Shown here piece after piece: positions 1-6,020 of a DNA stretch of 6,769 nt. A program made the translations under genes and the position numbers. The notes beneath the pieces were generated by a model, which made no database searches, was not told the origin of the DNA, and saw only the letters and a list, made by a program, of their open reading frames with translations. The stretch is from Lentisphaeria bacterium (GTDB lineage: Bacteria > Verrucomicrobiota > Lentisphaeria > Oligosphaerales > Oligosphaeraceae): assembly GCA_028699735.1 (NCBI GenBank), contig JAQVUB010000139.1, positions 1 through 6,769 on the forward strand, written 5' to 3'. Numbering within the stretch: position 1 is the first letter of the stretch; the number at the start of each line of letters is the position of its first letter.

Positions 1-33
1 AGCTTCACTGGTGCCATTACGAGCCGCCGCCGC

Positions 34-39
34 AGGAGA
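34..39 (+). promoter_or_regulatory. Ribosome binding site of the UbiB-family gene
   Basis: AGGAGA lies 5 bases before the ATG at 45 and is a strong Shine-Dalgarno match, so it supports that start. The same frame is open back to base 3, so a start upstream of the window is not excluded. Another frame from base 1 stops at TGA 55-57 and could be the tail of an upstream gene overlapping this start, but 18 codons are too few to judge. Confidence 0.65.
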
Positions 40-44
40 AACGT

Positions 45-1727
45 ATGTCGTCCCTGATGCCATTTCAGAAAATCACCCGTACCTACCGGCACCTTGCCCG
101 GCTGCGGAAAATCCTCAGCGTGATTTTTCGCAATGGTTTTGGTTTTCTGTTTGACAAATTACGGGGGCTGGTTCCGGAAGGAACCCACACCGGGAACTGG
201 GAGGAGCTGGCCAATTCTCCGATCAGCATGCCGGAACGCTTGCGCAATATCATGGTCGAATTGGGGCCCACGTTCGTCAAACTTGGGCAGGTGCTCTCCG
301 GCAGACCTGACTTGATCCCGCTTGACTACGTCCATGAATTTACCAAACTCCAGGATCGCGTGCCGCCTTTTCCCTACGAAACCGTACGGGGTATCATCAA
401 AAAGGAGTTTGGCGGTGAAATCGAAGAGTTTTTTCAGGAATTTGATGCGGAACCCATAGCCGCTGCCTCCATCGCACAGGGACACCGCGCCCGACTTCGC
501 GACGGAACGGAAGTCTTTGTCAAAATCCGCCGCCCGGATATTGAAAACAATATCCGGGCCGATCTTGAAATTCTTGCTCTGCTGGCGGATTTTATGGAGA
601 AGCATGACAGCGAACTGCGCTTCCTGCACCCCGGCAAAATCGTGCGGGAATTTTCCCGGCGTCTCGAAGAGGAGCTCAATCTCGACCTCGAACTGGCCAA
701 CATTTCGCGTTTTGCCCGTCAGTTCAAAGGGCGCCAGGGTCTGGTTGTGCCACGCGTCTGGCCAAAATTGTCATCGTCGAGGGTGCTGACCATTGAATAC
801 ATCCGCGGTTGCAAAGGAACGGATCTGGAGGGTCTGAAACGCCTCGGTATCGACCGGAAAACCGTCAGCCGCCTGGGAGCAGACCTGCTGCTCGAACAAT
901 TTTTCGTACATGGCTTTTTCCATGCCGATCCACACCCGGGCAACCTCTTCTTCCTGCCCGGAAACCGGATCTGTTACGTGGATTTTGGACAGGTCGGACG
1001 CAGTTCCAAAGAAGAACGCGAAAATTTTGCCGGATTGCTGGCGGCGGTGCTCAAGGGTCAGGAGAAGAAAGCGGCCAAACTGCTGTTGCGCCTGGCTGAA
1101 TATGAAAATGAGCCGGATATGGAAGTGCTCGAACGTGATTTGAGCGCTTTTACGGATCACTACTTCTATCGGGAACTGGATGACCTCTCCGCAGGTGCCA
1201 TTCTGCAGGAGTTTTACAGTCTCTGCAACCGGCACAAGCTCGGCCTGAAACCGCATATTTACCTGATGCTGAAGGCAATCGGTGAGTCTGACGAACTTGG
1301 CCGCACGCTGGAACCGGGTTTCAACATCATCCATCAGTTGCGGCCTTTCCTGGTAAAAACCCTGCTGCACAGCCTGAATCCGGCAGCTAGAATTGCACAA
1401 ACCCGCGAGATTGCCGAAGAACTGCTCGATTTTGTCAAGGTACTTCCCAAACAGCAGAAACATTTCTGGCAGCAGTGCCTGGATGGAAAACTGCTTATCA
1501 ATTGCCATCTGCAGGGGCTGGAACGCTATCAGAATTTCATCAACCATGGGTTGAATCGGCTTTGCCTGGCTCTGATCCAGATGGGATTGCTGGTTTCCTC
1601 CGGAATTATCATTCATGCCGGAAGACCGCCGCTGATCTGGGGCATGCCGGTATTGGGATTGCTCGGAATCCTCTGCTCCATCGCTCTTTTCAGCCTGATG
1701 CTCTGGGATATGCTTCGCCTCAGATAA
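45..1727 (+). CDS. ubiB: UbiB/ABC1/ADCK-family atypical protein kinase-like ATPase
   Basis: This 560-residue protein belongs to the ABC1/ADCK/UbiB family of atypical kinases, which act as membrane-associated ATPases supporting biosynthesis of quinones and other isoprenoid lipids. The family hallmarks are visible in order: the KxGQ motif (K79, G81, Q82), the alanine-rich loop that replaces the glycine-rich loop (AAASIAQ, 139-145), the beta3 lysine K160, an acidic ExD-type segment around 208-216, the catalytic-loop motif HADPHPGN (293-300) and the metal-binding DFG (313-315). Two hydrophobic segments near 505-523 and 530-553 fit the C-terminal membrane anchor of bacterial UbiB. The length is normal for the family. 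A 91-base gap holding a hairpin repeat separates it from the next gene. Family membership is very likely. A role in ubiquinone specifically is not shown, because no other quinone gene is visible; a menaquinone or other lipid role is equally possible. The gene symbol denotes the family. Confidence 0.93.
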   Translation: MSSLMPFQKITRTYRHLARLRKILSVIFRNGFGFLFDKLRGLVPEGTHTGNWEELANSPISMPERLRNIMVELGPTFVKLGQVLSGRPDLIPLDYVHEFTKLQDRVPPFPYETVRGIIKKEFGGEIEEFFQEFDAEPIAAASIAQGHRARLRDGTEVFVKIRRPDIENNIRADLEILALLADFMEKHDSELRFLHPGKIVREFSRRLEEELNLDLELANISRFARQFKGRQGLVVPRVWPKLSSSRVLTIEYIRGCKGTDLEGLKRLGIDRKTVSRLGADLLLEQFFVHGFFHADPHPGNLFFLPGNRICYVDFGQVGRSSKEERENFAGLLAAVLKGQEKKAAKLLLRLAEYENEPDMEVLERDLSAFTDHYFYRELDDLSAGAILQEFYSLCNRHKLGLKPHIYLMLKAIGESDELGRTLEPGFNIIHQLRPFLVKTLLHSLNPAARIAQTREIAEELLDFVKVLPKQQKHFWQQCLDGKLLINCHLQGLERYQNFINHGLNRLCLALIQMGLLVSSGIIIHAGRPPLIWGMPVLGLLGILCSIALFSLMLWDMLRLR

Positions 1728-1730
1728 TTG

Positions 1731-1793
1731 TTACAACGAAAAGCACGAAATGTCACTAATTTTTTTCGTGTCTTTTCGTGATTTTCGTTGTAA
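1731..1793. repeat. CACGAAA-type intergenic hairpin repeat, copy 1
   Basis: TTACAACGAAAA at 1731-1742 is the exact reverse complement of TTTTCGTTGTAA at 1782-1793. After one mismatch (1743/1781) pairing continues between CACGAAA 1744-1750 and TTTCGTG 1774-1780, giving about 20 paired positions around a short loop. A second TTTCGTG at 1764-1770 allows an alternative shorter hairpin followed by TCTTTT, which might end transcription of the upstream gene. The same sequence family recurs at 2869-2906 and 4876-5004. It is most likely an intergenic repeat or MITE-like element. Any regulatory role is unproven. Confidence 0.8.
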
Positions 1794-1818
1794 AAAAACT
1801 TCGAATTACGGAAACGTC

Positions 1819-2868
1819 ATGATCCAATATGAAAAAGTCGCTCTGACGGGCTTTGCCTGCGAATTGCCCGAAAACCAGATAAGCTCCGCCGAAATAGAAA
1901 AACAACTGTCCCCCCTGTATGAACGCTTGCATCTGCCGGAAGGACGTCTGGAACTGATGACGGGTATCCGGGAACGCCGCTTCTGGAATCCAGGCAGCAG
2001 CCCCAGCAACGGATCCGTCCGCGCAGCCAAAAAACTGCTGCAGAATACCGGTACGGCTGCGGACGAAATCGGCTGCCTGGTGCATTGCTCGGTTTCCCGG
2101 GATTTTGTCGAACCGGCTACTTCGACGGTCGTGCAGAGAGAGCTGGGCTTGCGCCATGATACGATCAATTTTGATATCTCCAATGCCTGCCTTGGCATGG
2201 TTTCTGGAATCATGGTTCTGGCGAATATGATCGAGCTGGGCCAGATCGAATGTGGTCTGGCGGTCTGCGGCGAAAATGCCGGGCCTCTGCTGGAAAATAC
2301 CATTCGCACACTGAATGCCGACCTCTCTCTGACCCGCAAATCGGTCAAGGGGCACTTTGCCTCGCTGACCATTGGCTCCGCTGCGGCAGCGGTACTGCTG
2401 AAGCGTTATACGCCCGGTATAACCGCTCATCGACTGCTGGCATGCGCCGCCAGTTCGGACTGCAGCAGCAACCACCTTTGCCAGGGCGATGCATCCGGCG
2501 GCATGACCGACAAAAGCGCACCGCTGATGGAAACGGACTCGCAGGAACTGCTGCAGCAGGGCGTCCGGGTCGCTGCCCAAATGTGGGAGAATCTGAAGCG
2601 GGTCTCCAGCTGGAATGAACAGACTCCTGATTTGATCTGCAGCCACCAGGTGGGAAAATTCCACAGGGAACTGCTCTACAAAACCCTGCATTTGCCGTTG
2701 GAGAAAGATTTCTCGACATTCCCGATTCTTGGGAATTGCGGTTCGGCCTCCCTGCCGGCAACCTGCGCACTGGCCGCAGAAGAAGGACGCCTGCTGTCAG
2801 GACACAAACTGGCCATGCTCGGTATTGGCAGCGGCATCAATGCCGCAGGACTGGCCGTGCAATGGTGA
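1819..2868 (+). CDS. 3-oxoacyl-ACP synthase III / OleA-like condensing enzyme
   Basis: This 349-residue thiolase-fold enzyme of the FabH/OleA group would make a carbon-carbon bond between acyl thioesters in the cytoplasm. The catalytic triad is visible: nucleophile C124 in SNACLG, H276 in SHQVG and N306 in LGNCGSAS, with the usual 30-residue His-Asn spacing. The C-terminal GIGSGIN motif at 335-341 resembles OleA-type enzymes. E98 in FVEPA lies 26 residues before the Cys, the spacing I recall for the special glutamate E117 of Xanthomonas OleA (Cys143), which FabH lacks. This favours non-decarboxylative Claisen condensation of two acyl-CoAs, although no oleB, oleC or oleD gene is in view. I chose the ATG at 1819 because the upstream in-frame ATG at 1750 lies inside the hairpin repeat and would add 23 residues encoded by it; the natural N-terminus MIQYEKVALTGF begins here. 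The ribosome site is weak (GGAAA before ACGTC). Automated annotation would probably say FabH. Confidence 0.88.
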   Translation: MIQYEKVALTGFACELPENQISSAEIEKQLSPLYERLHLPEGRLELMTGIRERRFWNPGSSPSNGSVRAAKKLLQNTGTAADEIGCLVHCSVSRDFVEPATSTVVQRELGLRHDTINFDISNACLGMVSGIMVLANMIELGQIECGLAVCGENAGPLLENTIRTLNADLSLTRKSVKGHFASLTIGSAAAAVLLKRYTPGITAHRLLACAASSDCSSNHLCQGDASGGMTDKSAPLMETDSQELLQQGVRVAAQMWENLKRVSSWNEQTPDLICSHQVGKFHRELLYKTLHLPLEKDFSTFPILGNCGSASLPATCALAAEEGRLLSGHKLAMLGIGSGINAAGLAVQW

Positions 2869-2906
2869 TTTTTTAACAACGAAAAGACACGAAAAAAAAC
2901 GAAAAT
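2869..2906 (+). repeat. CACGAAA-type intergenic repeat, one-armed copy 2
   Basis: Immediately after the stop codon comes TTTTTTAACAACGAAAAG followed by ACACGAAAAAAAACG. It matches the left arms of the other two copies but has no opposing arm, so it cannot form their long hairpin. Compared with copies 1 and 3 it lacks one CACGAAA unit of about 9 bases. It fills most of the 49-base gap and ends just before the weak purine-rich GAGAAG (2909-2914) that precedes the aconitase ATG. Confidence 0.7.
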
Positions 2907-2917
2907 AAGAGAAGACC

Positions 2918-4861
2918 ATGAACATCATTGAAAAAATTATCAAAGCGCACCTGGTTGAGGGGTGCTGCTGTCCTGGCGAAGAGGTGAAAATCCGCATTGA
3001 TCAGACGCTCTGTCAGGATGCCACCGGCACGATGGCCTTTCTGGAACTGGAAGCGATCGGCGTGGATCGCGTGAAAACCGAACTGTCTGTGCAGTATATT
3101 GATCATAACACGAGCCAGTTCGGGCCGGAAAATGCCAATGATCATCTGTATCTGCAGAGCGTTTGCGACGCCAAAGGAGTGCTTTTTTCACGCGCCGGCA
3201 ATGGCATCTGCCATCAGGTGCATCTCGAGCGCTTCGGGGTTCCGGGTAAAACACTGCTGGGTTCCGATTCACATACGCCAACTGGCGGCGGCATTGGCAT
3301 GCTGGCCATCGGTGCCGGCGGCCTGGATGTGGCTCTGGCTATGGCCGGAGAACCCTTCAAACTGACCTTCCCTGCCGTGACCGGGATCCGGCTTACCGGC
3401 GCACTGAAGCCCTGGGTTTCGGCTAAAGATGTTATCCTGAAGGTGCTTTCCATTCTGGGCAGCAAGGGAAATGTCGGCACTGCCGTGGAATACTTCGGCT
3501 CTGGCGTGGCTTCCCTGAGTGTGCCTGAACGCGCCACCATTACCAACATGGGCGCAGAACTGGGCGTGACTTCCTCCGTATTTCCCTCTGATGAAGCCAC
3601 ATTGGCCTTTCTGACGGCGGAAGGACGAGCGGATTCCTGGATTCCCCTGGTACCCGATCCGGATGCCCAGTATCAGAAAGTCATCGAGATTGATCTTTCG
3701 TCGCTCGCGCCGATGGCGGCCTGTCCGTCCAATCCCGGGAATGTGAAGCATCTTTCCGAATGCGCGGGGATTCCAGTCAGCCAGGTGCTGATTGGTTCCT
3801 GCACCAACAGCTCACTGAAAGACTTGCATCTGGTTGCGGCCATGCTCAAAGGCCGCAAAGTCCTTCCGGGAGTCTCTCTGGGCATCGCGCCAGGCAGCCG
3901 TCAGGTATTGCAGATGCTTAGCGAAGACGGCTCCCTTGCTGTTATGCTGGAGGCCGGCTGCCGAATTCTGGAATCCGCCTGCGGCCCCTGCATCGGACAG
4001 GGCTTCAGCCCCGCGTCCGGTACGGTCTCCGTGCGTACCTTCAACCGGAATTTTCTGAACCGTACCGGGACAAAGAATGATCAGTGTTATTTGGTCAGCC
4101 CGGAATCGGCTGTGGCCACTGCGTTGACTGGAAAGCTTTCCGATCCGCGAACCGTTGCCTCTGACCTTGGACTGGAATATCCGCAATGGCAGATGCCAGC
4201 GCGTTTCCGCATTGATGACAGCATGATTCAGCAGCCGGCTGCCCATGGAAGTGCCGGCGAGATCATCCGCAAGGAGACCATTGGCGAGCCCCCGCATGGT
4301 TCACCGCTGCCGGAAAACCTCGATGGCGAGGTTTTGCTGCAACTCGAGGATAAAATCACCACGGATCATATCATGCCGGCCGGCGCCAACCTCAAATATC
4401 GCAGCAATATTCCGCGTTATGCTCAAGTCGTCTTTGAGTGTTTCAACCGGGAAGGAGAACCCACCTTTGCTGAACGCGCGGCCGCCGTCCGAGATCAGGG
4501 CAGGGCAGGTGTCATTGTCGCCGGCGAAAGTTACGGACAGGGTTCCTCCCGTGAACATGCAGCTATCTGCCCGATGTATCTTGGCGTGCGTGTGGTCATC
4601 GCTTTCTCCATTGAACGCATTCATGCCGCAAACCTGATCAATTTCGGAATCCTCCCGCTGCAGTTCAGCAAACCGGAAGACTATCCCCTGCTGACACAAG
4701 GTACCAGCATCACAATCAATAACCTGCCTGCACAAATCCGCGCAGGTGCAACCATTATCGCCGAACTCGAAAAAGACGGCGCCAGGCAGACGATCACTCT
4801 GCAGCACCAGCTCTCAAACGAAGATGCAGAACTGGTCATCCGCGGCGGAAAACTCGCCTAA
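2918..4861 (+). CDS. Aconitate hydratase, single-chain Aquifex-type
   Basis: This 647-residue aconitase interconverts citrate and isocitrate through cis-aconitate in the TCA cycle, in the cytoplasm, with a [4Fe-4S] cluster. The cluster ligands are C295 in IGSCTNS and C355 and C358 in ACGPCIG. Other active-site elements are D62-H63, the SDSHTPTGGG stretch at 116-125, the R377/R382 pair in FNRNFLNR, and GESYGQGSSREHAA at 536-549 with the catalytic serine near 543. The catalytic large domain comes first and the swivel domain (from about 470) last, in one chain with no break. The length is much shorter than AcnA (about 890) and fits the compact Aquifex-type putative aconitase family near 650 residues, more related to isopropylmalate/homoaconitate isomerases. 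Homoaconitase activity therefore cannot be excluded, but no lysine or leucine genes are adjacent. C16-C18 form an unusual Cys triplet. The start follows a weak GAGAAG ribosome site; the upstream gap holds a repeat. Confidence 0.94.
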   Translation: MNIIEKIIKAHLVEGCCCPGEEVKIRIDQTLCQDATGTMAFLELEAIGVDRVKTELSVQYIDHNTSQFGPENANDHLYLQSVCDAKGVLFSRAGNGICHQVHLERFGVPGKTLLGSDSHTPTGGGIGMLAIGAGGLDVALAMAGEPFKLTFPAVTGIRLTGALKPWVSAKDVILKVLSILGSKGNVGTAVEYFGSGVASLSVPERATITNMGAELGVTSSVFPSDEATLAFLTAEGRADSWIPLVPDPDAQYQKVIEIDLSSLAPMAACPSNPGNVKHLSECAGIPVSQVLIGSCTNSSLKDLHLVAAMLKGRKVLPGVSLGIAPGSRQVLQMLSEDGSLAVMLEAGCRILESACGPCIGQGFSPASGTVSVRTFNRNFLNRTGTKNDQCYLVSPESAVATALTGKLSDPRTVASDLGLEYPQWQMPARFRIDDSMIQQPAAHGSAGEIIRKETIGEPPHGSPLPENLDGEVLLQLEDKITTDHIMPAGANLKYRSNIPRYAQVVFECFNREGEPTFAERAAAVRDQGRAGVIVAGESYGQGSSREHAAICPMYLGVRVVIAFSIERIHAANLINFGILPLQFSKPEDYPLLTQGTSITINNLPAQIRAGATIIAELEKDGARQTITLQHQLSNEDAELVIRGGKLA

Positions 4862-4875
4862 TACCATTAAATTTA

Positions 4876-5004
4876 TTTTTTAACCACGAAAGGCACGAAA
4901 AGACACGAAAAAAAAATCATAGAAAAAACGACGCATGGAAAACAGTCGACCCTACTTCCATGATTTTTTTTCGTGTGGTTTTGTGTTTTTCGTTGTTAAA
5001 AAAA
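4876..5004. repeat. MITE-like inverted-repeat element of the CACGAAA family, copy 3
   Basis: The left arm 4876-4920 and right arm 4960-5004 are imperfect inverted repeats of about 45 bases with only a handful of mismatches; both begin with a T run, then AAC(A/C)ACGAAA, and end in a long A run followed by TCAT. The left arm has three ACGAAA units 9-10 bases apart. A 39-base centre separates the arms. The dinucleotide TA flanks both ends (4874-4875 and 5005-5006), as a TA target duplication would, but in AT-rich DNA this is weak. No protein is encoded. It fills nearly the whole gap between the aconitase and kinase genes and is the longest copy in the window. Confidence 0.75.
4934..4971 (+). terminator. 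Possible intrinsic terminator inside repeat copy 3
   Basis: CATGGAA at 4934-4940 pairs exactly with TTCCATG at 4956-4962 around a 15-base loop, and is followed by one A and eight Ts (4964-4971). This has the layout of a rho-independent terminator for the aconitase transcript. The stem is short and only moderately GC-rich, and it competes with the much longer outer stem of the repeat element, so function is uncertain. Confidence 0.35.
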
Positions 5005-5011
5005 TACCGTC

Positions 5012-5821
5012 ATGTCGAAGCAAAAACTAACATACCGAATTGAGAGTCCATTTGCCGAAGGAGGCATGGCTGTTCTGTATTCGATCGTTACCAGCGATGG
5101 GCAGTCGGCCATCCTTCGGGAACTGCGGGGGCGTTATGTCTGCCGGCTTAGCATCCGTGCCCGTTTCATCCGCGGTATCAAAATTCGGGCCAGCCTGACC
5201 CCGCACCCCAGCCTGGTCAATTCTCTCGAACTGGGCAGTAACTGGTTCAAACCTTATGAAATTATCGAAAAGGTGCCGGGTTGCAACCTTCGAGTCCTGA
5301 TCAACAAACGAGGCGAAGCCATCCGCATCCATCGCGAGGAAATCCTGATCGCCGCAGCCAGAGGCCTGGCCTATATGCATCAGAACCAGATCCTGCACCT
5401 GGATGTCAAACCGGAAAATTTTCTGGTGGATACCGCCGATCGTGTCAATCCCGTGGTCAAACTGACGGATTTTGATCTGGCCTGTCCTGTCGAACAGGCC
5501 AGGAGTTTTCGCAGAGTCGGTACGCCGGCCTACATGGCACCGGAACAATTTCGCTGCAAAATTTCTCTGAAGGCCTCCGATGTCTTCGCTTTCGGAGTTA
5601 TGGCTTATCAGCTCTGCAGCGGACGTTTCCCATTCTCGGGAAATTCCGAACAACAGACCATGCGCAATCAGTCCGATGAAACTACCAAACCGCGTCCCCT
5701 CAGCGATTTTGTGCGGGATATCTCCCCGCGCCTCGAACGCGTCATCATGCGCAGCCTGGCAAAACGAACCCAGGACCGATACCCCGACATGAACGCCTTC
5801 CTCAACGACCTGACCAGCTGA
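5012..5821 (+). CDS. Small Ser/Thr protein kinase-like protein with atypical ATP site
   Basis: This 269-residue protein is a single eukaryotic-type (Hanks) kinase domain with no membrane segment, PASTA or other sensor domain, so it should be cytoplasmic. Visible elements are a glycine-loop remnant (EGGMAVLY, 16-23), the catalytic loop HLDVKPEN (129-136; D131, K133, N136), DFD in place of DFG (153-155), the APE motif (176-178), the helix-F aspartate D190 and a C-terminal DRYPDM (255-260). Two usual residues are absent: the beta3 position aligns with R36 in SAILREL instead of Lys, and the alphaC position aligns with G55 in RFIRGIKI instead of Glu. The catalytic Asp and metal ligands remain, so it could be a weak or unconventional kinase, or a nucleotide-binding pseudokinase. 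No partner phosphatase or obvious substrate gene is next to it. ATG 5012 is the only start that keeps the glycine loop; it sits 8 bases after repeat copy 3 with no clear Shine-Dalgarno. Confidence 0.88.
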   Translation: MSKQKLTYRIESPFAEGGMAVLYSIVTSDGQSAILRELRGRYVCRLSIRARFIRGIKIRASLTPHPSLVNSLELGSNWFKPYEIIEKVPGCNLRVLINKRGEAIRIHREEILIAAARGLAYMHQNQILHLDVKPENFLVDTADRVNPVVKLTDFDLACPVEQARSFRRVGTPAYMAPEQFRCKISLKASDVFAFGVMAYQLCSGRFPFSGNSEQQTMRNQSDETTKPRPLSDFVRDISPRLERVIMRSLAKRTQDRYPDMNAFLNDLTS

Positions 5822-5886
5822 ACCTTATTCACATGCGGCTGGTCTTGCAACCTAAAAACTGCCTGCGCTTTTTTGGCCGTATGACA

Positions 5887-5969
5887 AAAGTCCCTATGAT
5901 TTTACGTGTCAACTGCCAGAAAGTCCCCGATGATAATTGGGGAAATCATCAAAAAGTCCTCTTGATTTT
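5887..5969 (+). promoter_or_regulatory. Three 33-bp-phased AAAGTCC direct repeats (operator-like array)
   Basis: AAAGTCC occurs at 5887-5893, 5920-5926 and 5953-5959, exactly 33 bases apart each time. Each is followed 3 or 4 bases later by TGAT, and in copies 1 and 3 by a longer T run; copies 2 and 3 then continue to GGGG. A rough consensus is AAAGTCCYNNTGATTTT. The spacing is about three helical turns, so bound proteins would lie on the same DNA face. Direct rather than inverted symmetry recalls AraC/XylR-type sites. The array lies just upstream of the GH43-like gene, and its last copy overlaps a candidate -35 box. A weaker look-alike begins near 5856. The regulator is unknown. Confidence 0.6.
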
Positions 5970-5990
5970 TTGGGGGGTAATTTGCAGAAT
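5962..5990 (+). promoter_or_regulatory. Candidate sigma70-type promoter of the GH43-like gene
   Basis: TTGATT at 5962-5967 (4 of 6 to TTGACA) is separated by exactly 17 bases from CAGAAT at 5985-5990 (4 of 6 to TATAAT). Transcription would start near 5997, about 24 bases before the ATG. The -35 box lies within the third AAAGTCC repeat, which fits control by whatever binds the array. Both boxes are imperfect. Confidence 0.3.
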
Positions 5991-6006
5991 CAGCTTTCAT
6001 ACAGGG

Positions 6007-6012
6007 AAAGGA
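6007..6012 (+). promoter_or_regulatory. Ribosome binding site of the GH43-like gene
   Basis: AAAGGA lies 8 bases before the ATG at 6021 and is a good Shine-Dalgarno match. It fixes the start of the truncated downstream gene. Confidence 0.6.
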
Positions 6013-6020
6013 CACGATAC

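Noticed and set aside
1..44. The tail of an upstream gene (frame from base 1 stopping at 55-57).
   Set aside because: Only 18 codons are visible, rich in Arg near the end, with no recognisable motif; the other frames are open as well, so no gene can be supported.
771..1616. A 281-codon frame on the - strand.
   Set aside because: It lies entirely opposite the UbiB-family gene and its translation shows no recognisable domain; it is a shadow of that gene's codon bias.
1756..2691. A 311-codon frame on the - strand.
   Set aside because: It is antisense to the OleA-like gene, starts within that gene and runs into the repeat; no recognisable protein family.
5812..5844. Inverted repeat GACCAGC/GCTGGTC across the end of the kinase gene, a possible terminator.
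   Set aside because: The stem is 7 bp with a 19-base loop, overlaps the stop codon and has no T tract after it.
5924..5950. Dyads TCCCC/GGGGA (5924-5928, 5939-5943) and GATGAT/ATCATC (5929-5934, 5945-5950) in the GH43 upstream region, a possible LacI-type palindromic operator.
   Set aside because: The two dyads overlap with different centres and occur only in copy 2 of the direct-repeat array, so the direct repeats explain the region better.
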